Below, in pieces: positions 9,090 through 16,584 of a stretch of DNA of 64,000 nt (position 1 is its first letter; each line of letters begins with the position of its first letter). Where the stretch lies: positions 160,718-224,717 of the forward strand of contig JAHDRW010000013.1 in assembly GCA_018433085.1 (NCBI GenBank), written 5' to 3'. A program made the translations under genes and the position numbers. Source of the DNA: Deltaproteobacteria bacterium (GTDB taxonomy: Bacteria; Desulfobacterota; Desulfomonilia; UBA1062). The notes below the pieces were generated by a model. The model saw only the letters and a list, made by a program, of their open reading frames with translations, did not search any database and had not been told where the DNA came from.

Positions 9090-10066
9090 CGGCTGCCCCT
9101 TTCCGGGAGGGACACGGGCTCGGGATACGAGCCGTAGAACCTCAAGTAAAACCCTTTTGCCTCCTTCTCCATGTCGAAATCGACCTGGTCGGGATAAAGG
9201 ACGCCGGCCAGCCACATGATGCCCAGGATCGACTCGGGTGATGGCAGGTCCCAGGAATCGATGTACAGGGGAAAGGTGTAGACGTCCCGCCTCGATACTG
9301 CAGTGATGCTCTGGAGACTTTTATCTCCGAGGAATTCACCCGGCAGCGACGCACTCTGGTACGGGAGCGTGAGGATGAAATCGGGGTTCCACGAAAGCAG
9401 GTGCTCCCTGCTGACCGAAACCCATCCCCCTCTTCCCTCGCGGGTCACGTTGATGCCTCCTGCGAGGCCTATCACCCGGTCCTGGTAGAAGTCGCCGCCC
9501 ACCGAGCTCAGCATGTGAGATCCGGCGAGATAGACCTTTTTCTTCGGCTTCACGCCTGCGGTCTGGCGGGTGATGAAATCGATCTTTTCGCGGTAATAGG
9601 TGCTGACCTCCCGGGCGCGTTCCTGCCTTCCCAGGACATCCGCCATGAGACCGATGCCCGTGATCAGGGAGTCCGGGTCCTCCACCACGATGCAGAAGAC
9701 CGGGATCCCCGCCGACTCGAGATCCCTCACCTGCTGTCCGGGCGAGGTGAAGACCAGGTCCGGCTTCATCTTCAGAACCTCCTCGACGCTGGAGTGACGG
9801 TCCGCGATCCCTGCCTCCAGGAGCCGGGGAAAGATGATCTGCGCGACCGGGCTCGCCTTGGTGGAGATGCCCACGAGCCTTTCCCTCTCGCCTAGGATCA
9901 GAAGCATCCCGGTGGCCACGCGGTATGGCGACACGATCCGGTCGATCGTTTCGGGGATGTTTACCGTTCTTCCCGTCATATCCACGATCTCGCGGCCGTA
10001 TACGGCCTGCGCGGGAACGAGCGCGCAGCACAGGACAAGGAAAAGGGAGATGCAGCCAGCTCTCAT
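9086..10066 (-). CDS. ABC transporter periplasmic binding protein (BtuF/FepB-like), copy 2
   Basis: 326 residues. It opens with a Sec signal peptide (MRAGCISLFLVLCCALVPAQA) and then the cluster-A helical-backbone binding-protein start REIVDMTGRTVNIPETIDRIV. Such proteins deliver corrinoids, siderophores or haem to FecCD-type permeases. The ATG at 10066 follows GGAGGTGA and overlaps the radical SAM stop by ATGA. The paralogue at 13070-14107 shares the DMTGR(T/E)V opening and the TPESILGIMWLAxxLYP-type C-terminus, so the operon makes two binding proteins for one permease. Confidence 0.87.
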   Translation of the reverse strand: MRAGCISLFLVLCCALVPAQAVYGREIVDMTGRTVNIPETIDRIVSPYRVATGMLLILGERERLVGISTKASPVAQIIFPRLLEAGIADRHSSVEEVLKMKPDLVFTSPGQQVRDLESAGIPVFCIVVEDPDSLITGIGLMADVLGRQERAREVSTYYREKIDFITRQTAGVKPKKKVYLAGSHMLSSVGGDFYQDRVIGLAGGINVTREGRGGWVSVSREHLLSWNPDFILTLPYQSASLPGEFLGDKSLQSITAVSRRDVYTFPLYIDSWDLPSPESILGIMWLAGVLYPDQVDFDMEKEAKGFYLRFYGSYPEPVSLPERGSR

Positions 10067-12069
10067 GATATCACCTCCAGGGTGCCGTGATGGTGCAGGG
10101 ACGTGCAGTGGCATTCGATGGTGAAATCTGCCGGAAACGCGGTATGGGTCATGATGCTCCGGTTCCCGATGCTCACCGTGGTCTTGCCGGATCGTCCGAG
10201 ATCTGCGGTGAGACAGTCGCTGTTGAACGGCGCGTGCCGCGAGAAGGGATTGATCAGGGGCCGGCTCTTCCAGTGTGGATAGGCGAAGAAATGCGGGTTG
10301 AGCGTGCGGCCGGTTGAGACGACCATGTACTGGTGGAGCGTAGACCCATAGGGTATGCCGCCCATGGAATTCGAAACCTGCGCCTTGTCGAAGGGAAAGT
10401 GCCTGTTCCCGACTCCGTCCAGAACCACGAGGAGCACCTTCCTGCCGGATGCCACGGCCACGGACACGATCCGGCGGATATCCGAGAGGTGAGAGGGTAC
10501 GGGCAGGCTGGTAAAGACCGGGACGTAAGAGTCCAGAGAATCGATGCGGTACGAGAACCTGCCCACGGATGAAAACGCCAGGAAGCGCCAGCCCTGCTCC
10601 GGGATCACGAAGTACTCCCCGTACAGGTCCGGGTCGAGATATTCCCCCAGCAACTCTCCGAAGCGCTCCCGCGGGTATACGGCATCCACCCCTTCGAGCC
10701 CGGATATCGCTTCTGCATCTGCGGGTCCGGTGTGATACAGGCAGGCGATCCCGTCGTCCGCCGAGGCAATGCCCTGGATGTGCCTTTCGAGGTTGATCGA
10801 GCCCTTTGCAGGCACCATGTCGCCCAGGCCGACAACGAGATAATCGTAGCCTGTCTCGGCGATGAGTCTTTTGATCTCCTTGTGAGCGATCCCGACAAAC
10901 TCCTGGTATGCCTGTTCATCTTCCCGGTGCTGCGCCACGAACGCGCACTGGGCGTAGGTCGCCACCACGAGGTCCGGGGAGCAGGCATCCACGGATGCGA
11001 GCGCCGCGTCCGTGACCCAGGCATCCGATGTCGCCTCCATGTCGCCGGGATAGGGGTTTCCGGAAACGAACCCGTCCAGGGGCGCGGGCTGGACATGCTC
11101 GGCGGGGAGGCAGTTCGCCATGTCCACCACGCTCTTCCATCCGCCCACCTCGATGACGCCCTTTCTCGGGTCTTTCTCCACCCCGTCGCCGCCGGGGTCC
11201 ATGCAGACCTTTCCCGTGAACGCAACCCGAGACCCGCATGCCGGGCAGCCGCCTTCCCGGATGCGGGCATCGAAGAGCGTGGCACCACACCCGCCGGTGC
11301 TCACCCGCTTGAACACCAGCTCGCCGCACCGGGGGCACAGGGTGTCCACCCAGATGGAATTGGCGAAGTTCTCCAGATAGATGTAGTCGAGGAGATCCTC
11401 TGCCTCGTTTTTCAGCTCGATCATGTCGGCGATCCCTGTCCTGGGCAGATCCCGGTACTCGTATTCGGGCAACAGCCTGAAGATATGCCAGGGAATGCCC
11501 CGGGAGACACCCGAGATCGTGGCCGCAATGTGCATCATGTCGCGCCGGGTCATGCTCGGCACGTACGGGGTGGTCACCTCAACATGCACGCCCTTTTCAT
11601 GGAGCGCCTCGATGGTCTGCACGACCTGCTCGAAGCTCCCGCCCCTGCAGACCTCGCGGTAGAATCCGGTATCGGGGCCTTTGATGCTGACGTTGGCGCA
11701 GGAGATCTCGCTGCCCAGGATGATCAGCTGCCCTTCCGTGAAGAGCCCGTTCGTGGAGCAGCCCGCCATGATCGATCTCTCGCGTGCTGCCTGCGCTATG
11801 TCGATGAAATACGAAAAGCTCACCGCTGGTTCGTTGGCGCTGAAGCTGATCAGGCCGGCGCGGGCGGCAGCCGCCTTGTCCGCGACCTGCTCGGGCGCGA
11901 GGTCATAGAACAGTGCCGGCTCGTTGAGCAGGTGCTGGTTCATGCAATATCTGCAGTTGAGGTTGCAGCCGTAGGTGCCCACGGACACGGTCCGTATTCC
12001 CGGATGGAAGTGGAAAAAGGGAATACGCTCCGCATGGCCCGGATACAGCGTGGTCAGGGGATAGTTCAT
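10063..12069 (-). CDS. radical SAM protein fused to zinc ribbons and a large C-terminal domain
   Basis: 668 residues. The N-terminal ~270 residues are a PflA-like radical SAM domain (GTYGCNLNCRYC, CxxxCxxC; FSANEPAVSF), closest in feel to the AmmeMemoRadiSam radical SAM enzymes. Next come two CxxC knuckles (CPRCG and CPACG), then ~380 residues I cannot assign; these contain DYLVVGLGDMVP and KVLLVVLDGVGN, which recall alkaline-phosphatase-type folds. It sits between permease and binding-protein genes with ATGA overlaps on both sides, so it is expressed with the transporter and may modify or release the imported ligand. The frame extends upstream through the permease gene only as an overlapping artefact. 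Confidence 0.8.
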   Translation of the reverse strand: MNYPLTTLYPGHAERIPFFHFHPGIRTVSVGTYGCNLNCRYCMNQHLLNEPALFYDLAPEQVADKAAAARAGLISFSANEPAVSFSYFIDIAQAARERSIMAGCSTNGLFTEGQLIILGSEISCANVSIKGPDTGFYREVCRGGSFEQVVQTIEALHEKGVHVEVTTPYVPSMTRRDMMHIAATISGVSRGIPWHIFRLLPEYEYRDLPRTGIADMIELKNEAEDLLDYIYLENFANSIWVDTLCPRCGELVFKRVSTGGCGATLFDARIREGGCPACGSRVAFTGKVCMDPGGDGVEKDPRKGVIEVGGWKSVVDMANCLPAEHVQPAPLDGFVSGNPYPGDMEATSDAWVTDAALASVDACSPDLVVATYAQCAFVAQHREDEQAYQEFVGIAHKEIKRLIAETGYDYLVVGLGDMVPAKGSINLERHIQGIASADDGIACLYHTGPADAEAISGLEGVDAVYPRERFGELLGEYLDPDLYGEYFVIPEQGWRFLAFSSVGRFSYRIDSLDSYVPVFTSLPVPSHLSDIRRIVSVAVASGRKVLLVVLDGVGNRHFPFDKAQVSNSMGGIPYGSTLHQYMVVSTGRTLNPHFFAYPHWKSRPLINPFSRHAPFNSDCLTADLGRSGKTTVSIGNRSIMTHTAFPADFTIECHCTSLHHHGTLEVIS

Positions 12070-13073
12070 ATGCGTTCTCCTTGCGAGCGTTTGAGCAGAT
12101 AGGCGAAAAACGGCGCCCCGATGATGGCGGTCACGATGCCGAGCGGAATCTCCTGGGCTGCAATGATCCTCGCCAGATTGTCCACCAGGAGCATGTAGGC
12201 CGAGCCCATGAGAGCGGACGCGGGGATGAGCCGTTCGTGGTCCGCGCCGACCATCATCCGGCACAGGTGCGGGACCACGAGGCCCACCCAGCCGATTATC
12301 CCGGCAATGGCCACGATGGATGCCGCGATCATGGTCGAGCACACGATGATGATCAGATAGAGGGCCGTGGTGTTGATCCCCAGCCCCTTTGCCTCGTCGC
12401 TGCCCATGGACAGGATGTTGAAGCGCCACCTGAGCGTGACGAGCAGGCCCACGCAGATGATGATCACGGGCGCGGTGGTTGTCATGTCGGATATCTTGAC
12501 CGAGGCAAGGCTCCCCATGAGCCAGAACACGATGGCCGGGAGTTTGGTGTAGGTGTCGGCCATGTACTTGAGCAGGGAGATGAGCGCGGAGAAGAAGGAC
12601 CCCACCACCACCCCTGCAAGTACCAGGGAATAGGTAGAAAACCTGCCTCCCAGCCGGGCGATGAAATAGGTGATGCTCACCGCGATCATACCGAACACAA
12701 AAGCAAGGAGCTGGATGATCCGGGTGTCGTCGAACAGGAGGATGGCCAGGGCCGCTCCGAACCCCCCGCCGGACGAGACTCCGAGGATGTAGGGCGAAAC
12801 CAGGGGGTTGCGAAAGATCCCCTGGAAGGAGGCTCCCGTGATCCCGAGGCCCGCACCCACGAGCATGGCGATCAGGATGCGGGGGAGCCTCACCTGGAAC
12901 AGGACCACCCCTGCCACCCGTATGTCGCTGTCCGCGGAATACGAGAACGGGTGCATGATCACGTGCCATATCTCCCCGGCAGGGATGTGGTACCTCCCCA
13001 GAAAGAGCGAGATCGCGAAGATCAGGACGTTTGCGGCGAGGAGGAGAAGGATGTAATGCCGGGCCGGTTTCAT
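12066..13073 (-). CDS. FecCD/BtuC-type ABC transporter permease
   Basis: 335 residues, very hydrophobic, starting MKPARHYILLLLAANVLIF, with the family signature RLPRILIAMLVGAGLGITGASFQ-type coupling region and NPLVSPYILGVSSGGGFGA near residues 70-110, and a late GLVVPHLCRMMVG segment. It should form the inner-membrane channel dimer with the ATPase at 14104-14916. Start chosen at ATG 13073, whose first bases overlap the upstream binding-protein stop as ATGA. Likely ~10 membrane helices. Confidence 0.92.
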   Translation of the reverse strand: MKPARHYILLLLAANVLIFAISLFLGRYHIPAGEIWHVIMHPFSYSADSDIRVAGVVLFQVRLPRILIAMLVGAGLGITGASFQGIFRNPLVSPYILGVSSGGGFGAALAILLFDDTRIIQLLAFVFGMIAVSITYFIARLGGRFSTYSLVLAGVVVGSFFSALISLLKYMADTYTKLPAIVFWLMGSLASVKISDMTTTAPVIIICVGLLVTLRWRFNILSMGSDEAKGLGINTTALYLIIIVCSTMIAASIVAIAGIIGWVGLVVPHLCRMMVGADHERLIPASALMGSAYMLLVDNLARIIAAQEIPLGIVTAIIGAPFFAYLLKRSQGERI

Positions 13074-14107
13074 GGCGCCTCCAGGACTTCGGCGATTTCG
13101 TCCGCGCCAGGCGTGTAGCCGTAGCAGGTGCGGTAGAACTCGGTCATCTCGGCGGCCATGTCGAAGTGCACCTCCTCGGGGTAGAGCATGTTCGCGAGCC
13201 ACATGATTCCGAGCAGCGACTCCGGGGTGGGGACATCCCACGAACCGATGTACGAGCGCGACATGAAGACGTGACGGTTCTTCACCGCCGTGATCTCCCC
13301 GAGCCTCGTGTCCTGCATGAAATCCTTCACGCGTGCCGTTCCGTAGTTGCCGATGAAAATGAAGTCGGGATTCCAGAGCAGGAGGTGCTCTACGGAAACC
13401 GAGCACCAGCCGCCGCGGCCTTCTGCCGCCACATTTATCCCGCCTGCGTGCTCGATGATGAAATTCTGGTAGAAATCTCCGCCTGCCGTACTGAGCATGG
13501 CGGGTCCGGCGAAGTACACCTTTTTTCTCTTCACAATGTGCGCGGTTCTCTCCCGGATAGATACGAGCTTCTGCCGGTAATAGTCCGCGACCCGCGCGGC
13601 CTGTTCGCGGCGGTTCATGACCTCCCCGACCAACTCGATTCCCCGGATGAGCTCTTCGGGGTTCTCCAGTCTCAGGGCGACGGATGCGACCCCGAGCTCG
13701 GAATAGTCGTTTGCGGTCGCGTTTCTCGTATGGGTGAACACGACATCGGGCTGCATCCTGACGATCTCCTCGCGGGAGATTTCGCCGTGATCGGTCTGAC
13801 CGGGCTGGTAGATCCCGGCGATGGGTGGATATATCCTCTTCATTACCTCGTTTACGTCCATATGCGATATGCCGGTCAGGCATTCCTGCGCACCTACGAG
13901 AAACATGAGCTGGGTGGCGACCGGGTACATGGCCGTGACCACATGTCTCACCTCGCCCGGGATCGGAACCTCCCGGCCGGTCATGTCGCATATGATGCGC
14001 ATGTGACCTCCGCCAGCCGTTTCTTGCGTTGAAAGGTGCAGGAGCACTGCGCCGGTCAGGGCACCCGCAACCACGATGAAAAGGGCGTACAAACGGAATT
14101 GTTTCAT
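13070..14107 (-). CDS. ABC transporter periplasmic binding protein (BtuF/FepB-like), copy 1
   Basis: 345 residues. An N-terminal hydrophobic segment (residues ~5-30) acts as signal or membrane anchor; no lipobox cysteine is seen. The mature part starts MRIICDMTGREVPIPGEVRHV, the binding-protein opening also found in the paralogue at 9086-10066. ATG 14107 is preceded by GGAGG and overlaps the ATPase stop by ATGA. Ligand not identifiable; family ligands are corrinoids, haem and ferric siderophores. Confidence 0.87.
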   Translation of the reverse strand: MKQFRLYALFIVVAGALTGAVLLHLSTQETAGGGHMRIICDMTGREVPIPGEVRHVVTAMYPVATQLMFLVGAQECLTGISHMDVNEVMKRIYPPIAGIYQPGQTDHGEISREEIVRMQPDVVFTHTRNATANDYSELGVASVALRLENPEELIRGIELVGEVMNRREQAARVADYYRQKLVSIRERTAHIVKRKKVYFAGPAMLSTAGGDFYQNFIIEHAGGINVAAEGRGGWCSVSVEHLLLWNPDFIFIGNYGTARVKDFMQDTRLGEITAVKNRHVFMSRSYIGSWDVPTPESLLGIMWLANMLYPEEVHFDMAAEMTEFYRTCYGYTPGADEIAEVLEAP

Positions 14108-14916
14108 TTCGCGCACCCTCCCGTACACAGGGGGTGTTCGGCCGGGATGACACCGCGAATCCGCCCGTTCTGCCGGATCTCGTCCACTTGTATGGAGAAT
14201 ACCCGGGATATGGTGTCCCGGTTTATGACCTCGTGGGGCGGCCCGCTCATCAGGAGACGACCCTGGTGGAGGATCATCACCTCGTCACAGAAATGCAGGG
14301 CCAGGTTCGGATCGTGGATCGCCGTGATCACAAGCAGGCCCTGTTCGCGTACCAGGTGCCTGAGGATCGAGAAGATGAGCGTCTGGTTGCGGAAATCCAG
14401 GTGGGAGGTGGGCTCGTCGAGGATCATGACCGGCGTTTCCTGGGCCAGTGCCCGGGCGATGAGGACGAGTTGGCGTTCTCCGCCGCTGATGTTCGCGTAG
14501 GGCTTCCCGGCCAGGTGAAGGATGCCGACCTCCCTCATGGCCCTCTCCGCAGCCTCGCGGTCATCCCTGCCCGGCAGCTCGAAAGTACCGACATAGGGCG
14601 CCCTGCCCATGAGCACCATGTTCCGGACCAGATAGGGGAAGATGATCGTGTGCTCCTGGGGCACGAGACTGATCTTGCGCGCGCTCTCGTTCCTGCTGAG
14701 CTCGTGGATCGGAGTGCCTTCCAGGGTGACGGATCCGGTAAATCCGGGGAGCAGACCCGAGATGCACCTCAGCGCCGTGGTCTTTCCCGACCCGTTGCCG
14801 CCCATGAGCGCATAGAACATGCCGGGCAGAAGCGAGAACGAGAGGCCTTCGAACACCGTTCTCTCCGGGTCGTACCCGAAGGTCAGATTCTGTGCCTGGA
14901 TCAGCGCGGGTTTCAT
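14104..14916 (-). CDS. ABC transporter ATP-binding protein (FecE/BtuD type)
   Basis: 270 residues with Walker A (GGNGSGKTT) near residue 40, Q-loop (VPQEHTIIFPY), ABC signature (ISGGERQLVLIARAL), Walker B (VMILDEPTSHLD) and switch histidine (AIHDPNLA). It energises the FecCD-type permease downstream. Length and Q-loop style are those of iron/cobalamin importers. It lies four bases downstream of the tonB stop in the same operon. Confidence 0.94.
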   Translation of the reverse strand: MKPALIQAQNLTFGYDPERTVFEGLSFSLLPGMFYALMGGNGSGKTTALRCISGLLPGFTGSVTLEGTPIHELSRNESARKISLVPQEHTIIFPYLVRNMVLMGRAPYVGTFELPGRDDREAAERAMREVGILHLAGKPYANISGGERQLVLIARALAQETPVMILDEPTSHLDFRNQTLIFSILRHLVREQGLLVITAIHDPNLALHFCDEVMILHQGRLLMSGPPHEVINRDTISRVFSIQVDEIRQNGRIRGVIPAEHPLCTGGCAK

Positions 14917-14919
14917 GGT

Positions 14920-15582
14920 CTACATCTCCCCGGTGAGCCGGAAGGTGATGGGCAGGCTCAATTCGACGGTGCCGCCGGGCGGTGGGGGGAAGCTGCATTT
15001 CATGATCGTCTCCAGTGCGTTCCTGTCGAGGATCGTCGCGCCGGATGACTGCACGATCCGGGTATCCGCCGCCCTGCCCGGGCTTTCGATGATAAACCGA
15101 ACGAGCACCGTGCCCTCGATACCCCTTCTCCTTGCATTGGCCGGATACTGAAGGTTGTGGCGGATGATCTCCGCCACCTGTCTCTCGTAGGCTGCCGCCA
15201 CAACCCGGGAATCGACCGCGCTGACCTCGCGAGAGGGCTCCTTAAGGGCGGATGCTTCGCTCTCGCTTTCCGGTTCCTTCACTTCCTCGGGAACCTCGAC
15301 CGGCTCCTGAGGCTCGGGCTCTGGAAGGGGCTCGGGCTTCGGAGCCGGTTTCGGCTCATGTTTTGGTTTGGGCTTTGGTTTGGGTTCGGGCTTCGGTTTC
15401 GTTTCGGGCTTCTGTGTTTCGGCCACTATGGTTTTCTCGGGAGACTTCTGTGAGACCAGTGTTACCTGAACGGGCTCATATTTCTGACGGCTCACCGTCA
15501 TCCCCTCGAGCAGATGTGAAACGCCCATATGGATGAACGCGGATAGCAGTACAAAGACGAGAATCCTAATCGTTCTTTTCAT
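14920..15582 (-). CDS. tonB: TonB energy-transducing protein
   Basis: 220 residues: short cytoplasmic N-terminus, one membrane helix (ILVFVLLSAFIHMGVSHLL), a Pro-Lys/Pro-Glu-rich periplasmic spacer (residues ~60-110, repeated KPEPKP units), and a C-terminal TonB domain (YPANARRRGIEGTVLVRFII near residue 165, then SFPPPPGG). It couples the ExbB-ExbD proton channel to the receptor encoded at 16585-18597. The start overlaps the end of exbD by 17 bases. Confidence 0.92.
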   Translation of the reverse strand: MKRTIRILVFVLLSAFIHMGVSHLLEGMTVSRQKYEPVQVTLVSQKSPEKTIVAETQKPETKPKPEPKPKPKPKHEPKPAPKPEPLPEPEPQEPVEVPEEVKEPESESEASALKEPSREVSAVDSRVVAAAYERQVAEIIRHNLQYPANARRRGIEGTVLVRFIIESPGRAADTRIVQSSGATILDRNALETIMKCSFPPPPGGTVELSLPITFRLTGEM

Positions 15583-15961
15583 CGGTTACAATGGAGATCT
15601 TCGTATGCCCGTTTTTCCTGAGTGTGTCGAGAACCCCGACAAACACGCCGTACGGTCCCGCCTTGTCTTCGAGCAGGAGTACGTCGCTTCCCAGGGGGAT
15701 CTTCACGATATCTTCGAGCACGGCGGGTTCCTGGTTGATCGTGAACGACCCGTCCTGCGCAATCGCTATGGTATAGGGGTCCATATGGTCGTCGATCAGC
15801 GAGGTTTCCGCCTCTGGCAGGTTCAAATCCATGCTCGGGTTGATATATGACGTTGTCAGGAGAAAGAAGATGAGCAGGAGAAAGACGACGTCCACCAGGG
15901 GCGTCATCTCGATGCTCATGAACTCTTCGTTTTTCTTCGGCTTATGGTTTATTCTGATCAT
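15566..15961 (-). CDS. exbD: ExbD/TolR biopolymer transport protein
   Basis: 131 residues from the ATG at 15961 (MIRINHKPKKNEEF). One membrane helix carries the proton-channel aspartate in IEMTPLVDVVFLLLIFFLLT; the periplasmic domain ends GHTKISIVTDEK. Works with ExbB to harvest proton-motive force for TonB. The start lies 20 bases inside exbB, so translation is probably coupled; the longer frame to 16000 is not needed. Confidence 0.92.
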   Translation of the reverse strand: MIRINHKPKKNEEFMSIEMTPLVDVVFLLLIFFLLTTSYINPSMDLNLPEAETSLIDDHMDPYTIAIAQDGSFTINQEPAVLEDIVKIPLGSDVLLLEDKAGPYGVFVGVLDTLRKNGHTKISIVTDEKND

Positions 15962-16499
15962 TGCTGTACTCGAGGATCTTGACCTCGGCCTCGCGTGCAA
16001 TGGTCTTTCCGATCCTGCCCACGAGGTACTGGAGATAGTGGTACATGAAGAACGCTGCTATGGCGACGATGAGCCCTTCAGCCGTGGTCAGCAGCGCCAC
16101 CCATATTCCCGAGGCGAGTACGGCGGGCTTGACCATACCGCCCACCTCCGATACCTGTTTGAACGCCTTGATCATGCCGATCACCGTACCCAGAAGCCCC
16201 AGCAGGGGGGAGATGGTCGAGGACAGCCGCAGAAACGTGATGCTCGAAGAGAGCTGCTCGATCTTGTCCTCGATCTTGAACGAGATGAGCTCCGCGATCT
16301 GACTGCCCGGCATTCCGGCATTATCCCTGATCATGTGGGTGACCTTTTCCATAATGCCCATGCCCTGCCGCATCCTTCTGCGTTCCCAGTGAAGGATAAC
16401 CAGACGTTCGAGAAACACCGCCAGTGTGATGATGGAGATGCCCGCCAGAACGTATCCGACGATACCGCTTTTTGCCAGCCATTCCATAATGATGAACAC
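15942..16499 (-). CDS. exbB: ExbB/TolQ/MotA-type proton channel protein
   Basis: 185 residues, short for ExbB, with three membrane helices: residues ~10-30, then a pair after the LSSSITFLRLSSTISPLLGLLGTV-type segment and in VALLTTAEGLIVAIAAF. The order exbB-exbD-tonB and the neighbouring receptor identify it as the TonB motor rather than TolQ of the Tol-Pal system. A 40-base perfect palindrome lies between its start and the receptor stop. Confidence 0.9.
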   Translation of the reverse strand: MFIIMEWLAKSGIVGYVLAGISIITLAVFLERLVILHWERRRMRQGMGIMEKVTHMIRDNAGMPGSQIAELISFKIEDKIEQLSSSITFLRLSSTISPLLGLLGTVIGMIKAFKQVSEVGGMVKPAVLASGIWVALLTTAEGLIVAIAAFFMYHYLQYLVGRIGKTIAREAEVKILEYSNDQNKP

Positions 16500-16524
16500 C
16501 TTATTTACGTGATATCGGGAATGA

Positions 16525-16564
16525 GAATATCATGAATCGCATCAAGATGCGATTCATGATATTC
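16525..16564. repeat. 40-base perfect palindrome between receptor and exbB
   Basis: Arms of 19 bases (16525-16543 and 16546-16564) separated by only AA, between the receptor stop (16585) and the exbB start (16499). No T-run follows on either strand, so it is not a standard intrinsic terminator. The two-base loop favours a duplex-DNA protein site or an RNA processing/stabilising hairpin that sets different amounts of receptor and motor. Confidence 0.6.
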
Positions 16565-16584
16565 CCTGATCAAGGGGGAGAACT

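Noticed and set aside
12070..12969. N-terminal extension of the radical SAM frame by ~300 codons
   Set aside because: It lies antiparallel in frame to nothing but overlaps the permease gene on the same strand; composition is Arg/His/Gly-rich, typical of a shadow frame, and ATG 12069 has an ATGA overlap.
13074..14153. N-terminal extension of the permease frame
   Set aside because: Overlaps the binding-protein gene on the same strand with shadow-like composition; permease starts at 13073.
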